The notes under the pieces: model-generated
What the model was told of the DNA's origin: nothing
Database searches by the model: none
What the model saw: the letters and a program-made list of their open reading frames with translations, nothing else
Part shown: piece after piece, positions 33,158 to 40,871 of the stretch
Position numbering within the stretch: the first letter of the stretch is position 1
Layout of the letters: each line of letters begins with the position of its first letter
Made by a program: the position numbers and the translations under genes
Source: Methylobacter marinus A45
Lineage (GTDB): Bacteria > Pseudomonadota > Gammaproteobacteria > Methylococcales > Methylomonadaceae
DNA: 64,000 bases
Assembly (NCBI RefSeq): GCF_000383855.1
Contig: NZ_KB912877.1
Span: forward strand, 4,525,226-4,589,225
Direction: 5' to 3'

Positions 33158-34471
33158 CTAAACGTCTTTTAACAGACGGTTTTGCTCGGCGTTTTCAATC
33201 AGTTGCCTGAATTCCTTGACCACCTTCATAAATTGCTCTTCCTCAGCGAGATCCGGCAGTTGATTCTGCCCTCTCTGCTCCAGCGCATTGATGACATAAG
33301 CGATTGTCATTTTATTGATATCCATGGCGGGCAGATAAACCTCATCGGCATCATCCTCTGTTTTAGCCTGAACGATCATTTCGCCCTGCATCAGTTCCGA
33401 TAAAACGTTGTGGACAACATAAGCCGGGATAGCCAGTCTTGACGCAATTTCAATAACGCTTAAAGGCTCCTGTTGCTCAACAAAATGCTTGATGATTAAA
33501 TGCATGGCCTGCAAGGCGATGATTTTTTTAAGAAAAAAGCTTAAATCGACGATCTTGTGCTTGCCTCGATAATCCCCGTAATTTTGCAGATAGAAATTGA
33601 TCTCGCAACCGAACAGGACAATCATCCAGCCGATCTGGATCCAGACGATAAGCAAAGGCAATGCGGCAAAACTGCCGTAGATGGCATTATATTCCGATAC
33701 ACCGATTTGCAGGCTCAGATAAGCCCATTGCGCCATATGATACAGGACGGCCGAAATCACCCCGGCGATAATGCCCGCCTTATAATCCACTTTAAGGTTA
33801 GGTATAAAAATAAAGGTAAAGGCAAACAGCGCGGAAAGAATGACGACCGGTAATAAACCCAGTGCTCTAAGCACCAGCCAGGTGCCTGCGTCCGGCAGAT
33901 TAATGGCATCTATCAGCCAGGTGACCTGGGTTTTCAGAAATACGGTAATGCCATTGGAGGCAATCAATAAAACAGGGGCCAGCAGCATGACCGACAGATA
34001 ATCGCTTATTTTGCGCCCCAGCGTCCTACCCTGGTTTATTTTCCAGATATGATTGAATGATCGCTCGATATGGCCGATCAGTTTGATGATGGTCCAGAAC
34101 AAGACGATGATACCGATACCGGCCACCACCTCGCCTTGCGTCGTGGCCAGCATGTTTTCCGCGAAATCGATCAGTTTCAGCACCAGCGTGTCCTGGCTGG
34201 GTATTTGTTCGAGCAGTTGCTGTTTTAATATCTTTTCATAACCGAAACCCTTGGCGATACCGAACAACAAGGCGATAACCGGCACAATCGCCAACAATGA
34301 ATAAAGCGTCAGGGCGGATGCTCTTAACGGCCCCATATCACGGTCGAACCCTTCCACGGACAGGAGAATGATCTTGGTGGATTTCAGCACTGCCGCCTTG
34401 AAAGGCGAAAGATGTTGTGTGCGCTGTAACCAGATGTCTTCTTTAAAATAATCGATGATATTGAGATTCAT
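33158..34471 (-). CDS. YihY/BrkB family inner-membrane protein
   Basis: 437 residues. Six hydrophobic segments with family text: GPLRASALTLYSLLAIVPVIALLFGIAKGFG, AGIGIIVLFWTIIKLIGHIERSFNHIW, and the middle NLKVDYKAGIIAGVISAVLYHMAQWAY. A soluble C-terminal winged-helix-like domain (about 320-437) is also common in the longer family members. The function is unknown; an old RNase BN label for the family was wrong. It is convergent with the symporter gene, the two stops being separated by a single base. Confidence 0.9.
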   Translation of the reverse strand: MNLNIIDYFKEDIWLQRTQHLSPFKAAVLKSTKIILLSVEGFDRDMGPLRASALTLYSLLAIVPVIALLFGIAKGFGYEKILKQQLLEQIPSQDTLVLKLIDFAENMLATTQGEVVAGIGIIVLFWTIIKLIGHIERSFNHIWKINQGRTLGRKISDYLSVMLLAPVLLIASNGITVFLKTQVTWLIDAINLPDAGTWLVLRALGLLPVVILSALFAFTFIFIPNLKVDYKAGIIAGVISAVLYHMAQWAYLSLQIGVSEYNAIYGSFAALPLLIVWIQIGWMIVLFGCEINFYLQNYGDYRGKHKIVDLSFFLKKIIALQAMHLIIKHFVEQQEPLSVIEIASRLAIPAYVVHNVLSELMQGEMIVQAKTEDDADEVYLPAMDINKMTIAYVINALEQRGQNQLPDLAEEEQFMKVVKEFRQLIENAEQNRLLKDV

Positions 34472-35021
34472 AAGCCGGTCCCATGCTGTCGAATTTCGTT
34501 AATAGACTGCCTGAAATGCCTGAAATTCAAACTAATGCCCTACAGTCATTCCGGCCATCAAGGCGTATTTTTACCGCTGTAAAGGGTGTCTACCAAGGTC
34601 TTGAACCATAGCGGCCTGAACAGCACGATAAACAATCCCAAGCCGGCTGTAATTGGAATCGGGCCGATATCCAGTATCATCAGCAGCAGCAATATAAAAA
34701 TACATTTCATTTTCACAGCTAGGCGACGATTGTTCATGGAGCACCCGATTGAAATAGAAGCCGGCGGATTGAAAAAATTGTAAGGCAATGCATCTGCCTA
34801 CAGAAGCTATAACCAACCAGGCCATTTAGCGTAAAATAGACGAATCAAGCGGCTGTAGCGCGGCATGCGTTCATCCCCCGGACTTAGCAAGCATTAAGCC
34901 CGGATTGAATTCAGTCCCGCGCCACCGAGTAAACGACAATCCGTTTTGCCGGCATTTTAGCCTATTACTCGCCGGCTGACGCATAATACTGAAAAAATGA
35001 CATCAGGATAAAACCGAACAG
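34472..35021. other. gene-poor region between yihY and cmoA
   Basis: 550 bases. The only supported gene is the small membrane protein at 34558-34737. The part from 34800 to 35021 holds the divergent promoter region of cmoA and GC-rich short inverted stretches around 34878-34915. I see no RNA gene or mobile-element end. Confidence 0.5.
34558..34737 (-). CDS. small hydrophobic protein, function unknown
   Basis: 59 residues from the ATG at 34737; an ATG at 34710 would give 50. The hydrophobic core ILLLLMILDIGPIPITAGLGLFIVLF suggests two membrane-embedded helices joined by a turn (GPIPITAG), and the C-terminus is polar with YSGKNTP. Short proteins of this look, with GPIPIT and RPLWFK, are familiar to me from proteobacteria, but I cannot name a family. 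Start and expression are uncertain. Confidence 0.55.
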   Translation of the reverse strand: MNNRRLAVKMKCIFILLLLMILDIGPIPITAGLGLFIVLFRPLWFKTLVDTLYSGKNTP

Positions 35022-35762
35022 ATGACAGAGGAAGACAGATTATTTCAACAAACAGGCCGTGCGGAAGATTTCGCGTTTGACGAGCGCGTGGCCAGGGTAT
35101 TCGACAATATGGTCTCCAGAAGCGTGCCTTTTTATAGTGAGATTCAACGCATCCAGTCCGATATCACCATGGATTTTCTGCCGGAGGACTCAGGTGTCGT
35201 CTGCGACCTGGGCTGTTCGACAGGTACCACTATCAAGCACATCGCGACGCACCCGAAATGCCCGCAGACCGTGCATTTTATCGGCTATGACAATTCCGAA
35301 CCCATGCTGGATAAAGCCCGCGCCAAACTGGCCGACGAAATACAGGCCGGAAAAGTGTCGCTGCTGACCGCCGACTTGAGCCACCTGCCCGCACTGCCGG
35401 AGTGCAACGTTATCATTATGAATTGGACCCTGCAGTTCGTGCGCCCGATCGAGCGGGATCATTTGCTGAAGAATATTTATTCCGCGCTCAGGCCGGGGGG
35501 CGTGTTGTTTTTATCGGAAAAAATCCTCGGCAACGATTCCGTGCTGAACCGCCTGTATATTGACCATTATTTGCAATTCAAAAAATCCCAAAGCGGCTAT
35601 ACCGACGCCGAAAACCAGCGCAAACGCGAGGCACTGGAAAACGTACTGATTCCTTATCACCTCGATGAGAACTATGCACTGCTGGAGCGGGCGGGCTTCA
35701 AGCATATCGACACCTATTTCCGCTGGTTCAATTTCGCCTGCATTATCGCGGTCAAATCATAA
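35022..35762 (+). CDS. cmoA: carboxy-SAM synthase CmoA
   Basis: 246 residues (E. coli 247). FAFDERVARVFDNMVSRSVPFY, VVCDLGCSTGTTIKHI, IGYDNSEPMLDKAR, IIMNWTLQFVRP and GGVLFLSEKI match CmoA. It converts SAM and prephenate to carboxy-SAM, the donor used by CmoB to build cmo5U34. cmoB usually follows cmoA but here a gamma-glutamylcyclotransferase gene follows instead. The later-step enzyme CmoM is 8 kb away, so the pathway genes are dispersed. Confidence 0.95.
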   Translation: MTEEDRLFQQTGRAEDFAFDERVARVFDNMVSRSVPFYSEIQRIQSDITMDFLPEDSGVVCDLGCSTGTTIKHIATHPKCPQTVHFIGYDNSEPMLDKARAKLADEIQAGKVSLLTADLSHLPALPECNVIIMNWTLQFVRPIERDHLLKNIYSALRPGGVLFLSEKILGNDSVLNRLYIDHYLQFKKSQSGYTDAENQRKREALENVLIPYHLDENYALLERAGFKHIDTYFRWFNFACIIAVKS

Positions 35763-35768
35763 ATAGCC

Positions 35769-36206
35769 ATGTCGGATGAATATCTATTTGTCTACGGCAC
35801 ATTACGGCAGGCTTTTGCACTGCCCGTGCATGACGTGATGATGCGGCACTGCCAGTTTCTCGCCCTGGGCACCCTGCGCGGCCGGCTTTATCAGGTCGAC
35901 GGTTACCCCGGCGTCGTCGAACTGCCTCATTGCCGCGGCCGTGTGGCTGGAGAACTCTACCGCATCATCGACAAAAAGGAGCTTTTTAAGCTGCTCGACG
36001 ACTATGAACAGTGCTCGGCAAAGTATCCCGAGCCGCATGAATTCATCAGAAAGCAGGCTGACATATCCACATATGACGGCGTTGTCTGTCAGGCATGGGT
36101 TTATTTTTACAACCGCGCCGTATCCGGGCTGGTTCGCATTTCATCGGGAGATTATGTCTGCCATATGCGCGATTTAAGAAAAATTCGCTACAATATCGCC
36201 CGCTAA
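35769..36206 (+). CDS. gamma-glutamylcyclotransferase-like (YtfP/AIG2) protein
   Basis: 145 residues. The opening EYLFVYGTLRQAF is the family signature, followed by GTLRGRLYQVDGYPGVVE, VAGELYRIIDKKELFKLLDDYE (probable catalytic Glu) and AWVYFYNRAVSG. Members release 5-oxoproline from gamma-glutamyl amines or act as related cyclotransferases; the substrate is not known. It starts 6 bases after cmoA and is probably cotranscribed. Confidence 0.85.
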   Translation: MSDEYLFVYGTLRQAFALPVHDVMMRHCQFLALGTLRGRLYQVDGYPGVVELPHCRGRVAGELYRIIDKKELFKLLDDYEQCSAKYPEPHEFIRKQADISTYDGVVCQAWVYFYNRAVSGLVRISSGDYVCHMRDLRKIRYNIAR

Positions 36207-36237
36207 ACCAAAATCCACTTTCCCTTGACTTGTTCCG

Positions 36238-36780
36238 GTGATCTTTTTGATTATCAAAATCCCTTTTCTACTGTTTCTTTCTTCATTGCCCGTCTTTGTT
36301 CTGGCGGCAGTGTTGCTGCGGCTGAAAATCCCCGGTTTGTCTGAATTGGTCGCGCACCTGGGCTCAGCCATGTTGTTAAGCGCCTTGGCCCTGCTGATCG
36401 TCACCGCATTGCTGGGCATGCCTGGCATAATCGCGCGTTCCGTTTTGTTTTACTTTTCAGCCGGACAGCGCCTGCAGCGCCGATTGCTGTATATTCAGGC
36501 GCAACAGGCCCGAATTACCCAGCTGTTTCATTTCAAGACATTGAAAATAAAATACTTGAATGAACTGCACAGAAAACACCTGCTAAAGGCAAACAACCGC
36601 AAGCATATCCGGTCTTTATCGAAAGCCATCCATAAAGACCTGTTGGCGATTAAGAAAAACCTGCCCAAAAGCACTTTCAGGCAGTTGCAACAGGAGCATC
36701 TTCGCTATCGCAAGCAGATGGACACTGAAGCCCTGTTAAAGCTGCAGCAAAAAATCGCCACCGTCGTCCTGCGTTCATGA
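36238..36780 (+). CDS. membrane protein with a basic coiled-coil tail, function unknown
   Basis: 180 residues from a GTG at 36238. Two N-terminal membrane helices (about 3-27 and 38-65, LSALALLIVTALLGMPGII) are followed by a long, Lys/Arg/Gln-rich helical region (about 72-175), probably a cytoplasmic coiled coil. I do not recognise a family. Its stop overlaps the ATG of the next gene (ATGA), so the two proteins are made together and may interact through their helices. Confidence 0.6.
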   Translation: MIFLIIKIPFLLFLSSLPVFVLAAVLLRLKIPGLSELVAHLGSAMLLSALALLIVTALLGMPGIIARSVLFYFSAGQRLQRRLLYIQAQQARITQLFHFKTLKIKYLNELHRKHLLKANNRKHIRSLSKAIHKDLLAIKKNLPKSTFRQLQQEHLRYRKQMDTEALLKLQQKIATVVLRS

Positions 36781-37313
36781 GTGTTTTTAAAAACTGGGTG
36801 CTTAACCTGGTCAATCTTTTTCATATAGTCAAAAAAGAGAATCTTGACTGGCAAGAGGCCAATCAGGACCAGGGAGCCAGGCTCAGGCATACCCGGGTAT
36901 TGGCCGAAAAAGCGCTGGAAGCCGATCTGAAAAAACGCAGCGAGCAGCTGGCGCATGAAATTGCCTTGCTCAAAACCCGGCATGATGCCGAACTGGCCAT
37001 GTTTAAGGTCAAATGCAAACAGGATATCAAGGATTACAAACAGTATCTGGACTCGCTTGACCAGCTGAAAGCATCGATCCGCGCCAGCTATACGCATCTG
37101 CCCGAGGCCGTCGCGTTCACGATTCATCATCATGCCAAACACCTGCTCAACCAGATGTGGGAAGCGGAGGATTTTGAAGAAAAAATGCAGCACGAGATGC
37201 GCCTGATCAAATTCATGACCACCGTGCATGAAGATGCACGATTGCATCTGGAGGAAGGGGCTGCGGCCGGTAAAATGCCCGAGAAAACGCTGAGGCTGAT
37301 TCAGGATCGGTAA
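36777..37313 (+). CDS. coiled-coil protein, function unknown
   Basis: 178 residues with no signal peptide. Much of the chain (about 25-120) is helical and charged (ALEADLKKRSEQLAHEIALL, FKVKCKQDIKDYKQYLDSLDQL), followed by a His-rich short stretch (TIHHHAKHLL). It is translationally coupled to the preceding membrane protein. It is bordered downstream by a decayed phage gene on the opposite strand. No family recognised. Confidence 0.6.
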   Translation: MSVFKNWVLNLVNLFHIVKKENLDWQEANQDQGARLRHTRVLAEKALEADLKKRSEQLAHEIALLKTRHDAELAMFKVKCKQDIKDYKQYLDSLDQLKASIRASYTHLPEAVAFTIHHHAKHLLNQMWEAEDFEEKMQHEMRLIKFMTTVHEDARLHLEEGAAAGKMPEKTLRLIQDR

Positions 37314-37320
37314 ATATTCG

Positions 37321-37635
37321 TTATAAGAATTCATTAGCCTGGCGCAGCGGAATAAAATGATGGATGATCTGCTCGGCCGGCACCCGGGTCAGTTCGTTAT
37401 AGGTCCAACCGCCCTTCTCCGCCGGATGCTTCTTATGCATCCAATACGCGACGCGCTTGCCGATGGCGTTGAATTCGATGCCGGAAACGATGTCGTTGCC
37501 GTTGGGTGCTTTTTGGTTCATGCTGACCGGGCAGAAATCGGCCTCCAGCACCTGAAACTGAACCGGTACCGGCAAGCCGTCTTCGGGCCGGCGCTGACGG
37601 ATGCGGATGAAGACCTCTCCGGCTTCCTTGCGTGC
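37321..37635 (-). pseudogene. fragment of a lambda-family phage portal protein gene
   Basis: An open frame of 104 codons bounded by stops (upstream TAG at 37638-37636, downstream stop at 37321) with no good start. The translation EAGEVFIRIRQRRPEDGLPV, then VQFQVLEADFCP, GIEFNAIGKRVAYWMHKKHP and TRVPAEQIIHHFIPLRQ corresponds to an internal part of lambda gpB-type portal proteins. It breaks off after PLRQ, where intact portals continue with RG-V. Both ends are missing and no other phage gene is nearby, so it is a relic. Confidence 0.75.
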
Positions 37636-37756
37636 CTAGAATCTGATGATCAAGGGCAATAAGGTCACTGGCTGGTTTTTGGTTGAATGTCGCATTTATT
37701 GTCGCAATCTGGAACATTGAGTTCAGGGATAATCATAAAATCAATTAATTACCAAT

Positions 37757-37826
37757 AGACAACTGGAGTTATACGACATATGCCTCAGATTATTAGACAT
37801 TTTATGTCGTATACATCACGTTAGCT
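37757..37826 (+). other. candidate attC-like site (70 bp), left edge of the cassette island
   Basis: It has the order of an integron attC: AGACAAC (37757-37763), 6 bases, arm TATACGACATA (37770-37780), 22-base loop, perfectly complementary arm TATGTCGTATA (37803-37813), 6 bases, and GTTAGCT (37820-37826). The outer boxes match in inverted order at 5 of 7 positions. It lacks the extrahelical bases of typical attC arms, so it may be a decayed site. The AraC-type gene begins 12 bases later. Confidence 0.5.
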
Positions 37827-37838
37827 TCCAGAGACAAA

Positions 37839-38798
37839 ATGAACAATCTATCCCGAATGAGAAAGGCCACCGGTAATCGCTATGTTGAGCGCGTCAATCT
37901 GGCATTGCGTTTCATTCATGAGAACCTAAACCGCCCGATTGATTTGAAGGAAATTGCAAAAGCCAGCAATTTTTCGATCTATCACTTTCATCGAATATTT
38001 CTTGCTTTGGTAGGAGAGACGGTTAATGACTATGTCGGCCGTAAACGACTTGAGCGCGCTGCCAACCTGCTCGTTTTTAAGAAGGAGCTGAGCATCACCG
38101 AAATTGCCATTATCACCGGCTTCTCTTCTAGCGCTAACTTTGCGAAAGCGTTTAAATTGTATTTCGGGGTTAGTCCGAGCCAGACAAGAAAGCCTGTAGG
38201 CACGGAAAACAGCAAGATTGGAAAGATATTTAGCAAGTATGGAAAGGCTTTCAATCCCAATGACTTATATCCTCAAGTTGTCACCAATCGGGTGACATAT
38301 AACCCAGGACAATTTGAGGAAATGCTTATGAATGTGAACGTAGTAGAAATCAAAGAAGAAGTAGCCTGCGCGCTGACGTCACCGGCAGGTTATGAGTCCG
38401 CGTCTTTGCTCAAGACGTGGGATAAGTTGATAGCATGGGCACGCAGCTACGGCATTGAGGATCTGAAACAGAGGCGCTTTGCTCTCTGCCATGATAATCC
38501 GGCGATTACGCCTACTGAAAAGTGCAAATACGAGGCGGCTGTTGTCGTAAGTCCTGACGCTAGGATTGTGGAACCGTTTTTCAAAGTAGTCATCCCGTCG
38601 GGACAATATGCTGTTGCACACTACAAAGGCGCACCAGAAGGAACTAGTAGCTTTCACATGTCGCTGTATTCGAATTGGTTCCCAAATAGTGGATTTGAAC
38701 CTGATGATTTTCCGCTAATGGAACACTATCTCAATGACATGAGGAAAGATGGTTATGTGGAGATGGAGGTTTACATTAAGCTGAAAGACGTCGTATAG
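37839..38798 (+). CDS. AraC-family regulator with GyrI-like effector domain
   Basis: 319 residues. The AraC-type double helix-turn-helix lies at the N-terminus (about 15-115: YVERVNLALRFIHENLNRPI, NFSIYHFHRIFLALVGETVNDYV, SITEIAIITGFSSSANFAKAFK). A GyrI-like small-molecule-binding domain (about 165-319: VVEIKEEVACALTSPAGYES, FKVVIPSGQYAVAHYKG) follows. This is the Rob/SoxS-like arrangement with reversed order found in drug- or stress-responsive regulators. Base composition is more AT-rich than in the flanking core genes. It is the first of three genes separated by attC-like sites. Confidence 0.85.
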   Translation: MNNLSRMRKATGNRYVERVNLALRFIHENLNRPIDLKEIAKASNFSIYHFHRIFLALVGETVNDYVGRKRLERAANLLVFKKELSITEIAIITGFSSSANFAKAFKLYFGVSPSQTRKPVGTENSKIGKIFSKYGKAFNPNDLYPQVVTNRVTYNPGQFEEMLMNVNVVEIKEEVACALTSPAGYESASLLKTWDKLIAWARSYGIEDLKQRRFALCHDNPAITPTEKCKYEAAVVVSPDARIVEPFFKVVIPSGQYAVAHYKGAPEGTSSFHMSLYSNWFPNSGFEPDDFPLMEHYLNDMRKDGYVEMEVYIKLKDVV

Positions 38799-38826
38799 AA
38801 CGTGCTGGTGTTCATGGCGACTAGAA

Positions 38827-38890
38827 GGCTAACACGGCGTTCGAGAGGGACACGCCCAAAAGCGGCGCGCCCCTCAACTTTGCGTTAGAG
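38827..38890 (+). other. integron attC-like recombination site (64 bp)
   Basis: GGCTAAC (38827-38833) and GTTAGAG (38884-38890) are complementary outer boxes. Inside, 6-base spacers flank arms that pair with small bulges (TTCGAGAGGG against CCCCTCAA), and the stem continues into ACACGCC against GGCGCG. This is the bulged-hairpin architecture of attC (59-base) elements. It sits between the stop of the AraC gene and the ATG of the next gene 3 bases after the right box. Confidence 0.7.
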
Positions 38891-38893
38891 CGC

Positions 38894-39310
38894 ATGAAAC
38901 TCCATGCCCAAGGCCTGCTGATTGAACTACGTCCAAGACAATTGGTGGACGATGAAGATTGGGTCCGCGTCCAAGTTCTGGTCGAAACCAATGGCTTTGT
39001 TGGTGACTTTGAAGCTTGGCTTCAATTGGGTGATCTTGAGCGTTTCGCAAACGAGATTGGTGCCATGTACGAGTCGGTAGAGAAATCAAGCACCGCAGTC
39101 CTTGTTAGTGCTGAGCCAGATATCCAGATTAACTTGGCAATGCAGTCGCTCGGCGGTATTGTCGGTACTTATGCGCTCGAAAGCGAAAGACCGGATGGCA
39201 TACCTACGGTTCTGTCAGGAGGGTTCAATATCGATCAAAGCTTCTTACCAAGTCTCCGTCAGAGCATCTACTCTCTCATTGCAGACCTGGGCGGAAAACA
39301 TGTGCGCTAA
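38894..39310 (+). CDS. small protein resembling the WapI immunity-protein family
   Basis: 138 residues with no signal or membrane segment. The pattern WVRVQVLVETNGFVGDFEAWLQLGDLERFANEIGAMYES in two parts, then a beta-rich region and a late NIDQSFLPSLRQSIYSLIADL, resembles WapI-like immunity proteins. The resemblance is from memory and weak. The TAA stop is embedded in the left box (CGCTAAC) of the following attC-like sequence, a compact layout seen in gene cassettes. Such cassettes often encode orphan immunity-like proteins. Confidence 0.65.
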   Translation: MKLHAQGLLIELRPRQLVDDEDWVRVQVLVETNGFVGDFEAWLQLGDLERFANEIGAMYESVEKSSTAVLVSAEPDIQINLAMQSLGGIVGTYALESERPDGIPTVLSGGFNIDQSFLPSLRQSIYSLIADLGGKHVR

Positions 39311-39337
39311 CATGAGCCCTTTGATCTTACGTTATGC
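39305..39337 (+). other. partial attC-like site
   Basis: The left box CGCTAAC (39305-39311) and right box GTTATGC (39331-39337) are only 19 bases apart, too short for a complete attC. The sequence CCCTTTGAT in between is complementary to ATCAAAGGG in the site at 39689. It looks like a site that lost its middle. Confidence 0.4.
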
Positions 39338-39352
39338 ACCAAAAAGCTATTC

Positions 39353-39694
39353 ATGAATTTATTATTTGTATGTAGCGAAAATAGACTCCGTAGCCCTACA
39401 GGTGAAGAAGTCTTTTCACAATATGATGGGATCAATGCAATTGGCTGCGGCACAAATTCAGATGCGGCGACGCCAATAAGCGGTGACTTGATTGAGTGGG
39501 CTGATATCATATTTGTTATGGAAAAAAGCCATAGAAACAAGGTATCGAAAAAATTCAAGAACCTATTGAAAGGCAAGCGCATGATTTGCCTTGATATTCC
39601 TGATGAATATGAACGAATGGACCCCATACTTATTCGGTTGCTGGAAAGTCGCGTTTTAAGATATATACATAATAATGTACGCAAAAGCACATAA
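39353..39694 (+). CDS. low-molecular-weight protein tyrosine phosphatase-like protein
   Basis: 113 residues. The P-loop VCSENRLRSPT carries the CX5R signature (Cys7, Arg13). ADIIFVMEKSHRNKVSKKF and CLDIPDEYERMDP (the Asp-Pro acid) complete the phosphatase family pattern. This short variant is one I know as a frequent passenger of integron cassettes. The TAA stop is part of the left box (ACATAAC) of the next attC-like sequence. The gene is AT-rich relative to the chromosome here. The substrate is unknown. Confidence 0.85.
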   Translation: MNLLFVCSENRLRSPTGEEVFSQYDGINAIGCGTNSDAATPISGDLIEWADIIFVMEKSHRNKVSKKFKNLLKGKRMICLDIPDEYERMDPILIRLLESRVLRYIHNNVRKST

Positions 39695-39722
39695 CACAGC
39701 GCTAAAATCAAAGGGGTTGTAC
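39689..39722 (+). other. left half of an attC-like site, right edge of the island
   Basis: ACATAAC (39689-39695) is followed by a 6-base spacer and an arm containing ATCAAAGGGG. No matching right arm and GTT box could be found in the 50 bases that follow, so the site seems truncated where core sequence resumes before 39773. Confidence 0.4.
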
Positions 39723-39772
39723 TTACGCTTCGGTTCAATGCGGAAGGCATTAATCAATCGCGGTGGCACAAC

Positions 39773-40123
39773 ATGATCTATACGATCATCAAAGTGGTCA
39801 TTACCAGCCTGTTGGTCGTGGCGATAGCCGAGCTATCGAAACGCAATTCATTGATCGGCGCCTTGCTGGCCTCGCTGCCGCTCACCTCCGTGCTGGCCAT
39901 GTTCTGGCTTTATATCGATACTCACGATGCCGGGAAAGTGGCGGATCTGGCAACCGGGATTTTCTGGCTGGTCATGCCTTCCCTGGTTTTCTTCGTCAGC
40001 TTGTCTTTATTGCTTAGAGCGGGAATTAACTTCTATCTGAGCATGGGGGTTTCCCTGACGGCGACGGCCGGCTGTTATTCCATCATGGTCCTGATCCTGA
40101 AGCACTGTGGCGTCAAACTGTAG
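39773..40123 (+). CDS. DUF3147 family membrane protein
   Basis: 116 residues with four membrane helices. The text IAELSKRNSLIGALLASLPLTSVLAMFWLYIDTHD in two parts and FWLVMPSLVFF matches DUF3147, small inner-membrane proteins of unknown function. It marks the return to core-type sequence after the cassette island. The next gene starts 42 bases on. Confidence 0.8.
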   Translation: MIYTIIKVVITSLLVVAIAELSKRNSLIGALLASLPLTSVLAMFWLYIDTHDAGKVADLATGIFWLVMPSLVFFVSLSLLLRAGINFYLSMGVSLTATAGCYSIMVLILKHCGVKL

Positions 40124-40165
40124 CCATAACCTTATTCCACTCACTTGCAAGAGGGTTTTTAAACG

Positions 40166-40867
40166 ATGACATTTGCAAAACGACGGTCCGCCTGGCTTAT
40201 GGGCTTGCCGTTCCTGTTATTTCTGCTGAGCCCCGGCGTTCTGGCGCATGGCGTCGATGCCAATACCAAGCATTTTTTGCTGGCCAACCAGGGCGTCGCT
40301 ATCGGGCCGTTTCTGTATATCGGCGCCAAACACATGGTGACCGGCTACGATCACCTGCTGTTCCTGCTTGGCGTGATTTTCTTTCTGTTCCGCACTCGGG
40401 ACGTACTGTTGTATGTCAGCCTGTTCACCTTGGGGCATAGCGTGACGCTGTTGTTCGGCGTGCTGAGCAACGTGACGGTCAATCCGTTCCTGATCGATGC
40501 CATCATTGGGCTTTCCGTGGTCTACAAAGGCTTCGATAACCTGGGGGGTTTTCGCCGATTGTTCGGCTTTCAGCCCAACACCAAACTCGCCGTGATGGTA
40601 TTCGGCCTGTTTCATGGCTTTGGCCTGGCCACCAAATTGCAGGACTTTTCCTTGCCTCAAGAGGGGTTATGGAAGAACCTGTTAGCCTTCAATGTCGGGG
40701 TGGAGATAGGCCAGTTTGTGGCGTTGCTGTTTATCCTGATTGCACTCGACTTCTGGCGCAGGCACCGAAGTTTTTATGCCTTTTCGACCGCGACCAATAC
40801 GCTGTTGATGACAGGCGGCCTGATTCTGTTCGGCTACCAGTTAACCGGTTATTTAATTAACGTATAA
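40166..40867 (+). CDS. HupE/UreJ-type membrane protein
   Basis: 233 residues. A signal-like N-terminus ending VLAHG is followed by about six membrane helices. Histidine-rich transporter motifs: GAKHMVTGYDHLLFLLGVIFF, LFTLGHSVTLL and GLFHGFGLA. Members of this branch resemble the HupE/UreJ nickel/cobalt permeases, but many stand alone without hydrogenase or urease genes and their cargo is not known. Here it is followed after 4 bases by a membrane anchor protein that commonly accompanies it. Confidence 0.85.
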   Translation: MTFAKRRSAWLMGLPFLLFLLSPGVLAHGVDANTKHFLLANQGVAIGPFLYIGAKHMVTGYDHLLFLLGVIFFLFRTRDVLLYVSLFTLGHSVTLLFGVLSNVTVNPFLIDAIIGLSVVYKGFDNLGGFRRLFGFQPNTKLAVMVFGLFHGFGLATKLQDFSLPQEGLWKNLLAFNVGVEIGQFVALLFILIALDFWRRHRSFYAFSTATNTLLMTGGLILFGYQLTGYLINV

Positions 40868-40871
40868 ACTC

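Noticed and set aside
34571-34825. 84-codon minus-strand frame overlapping the small membrane protein
   Set aside because: It has irregular composition and no hydrophobic pattern; the other frame gives a coherent two-helix protein.
37433-37717. 94-codon minus-strand frame over the portal relic
   Set aside because: The adjacent frame carries the portal similarity; this one is Arg/His-rich shadow text.
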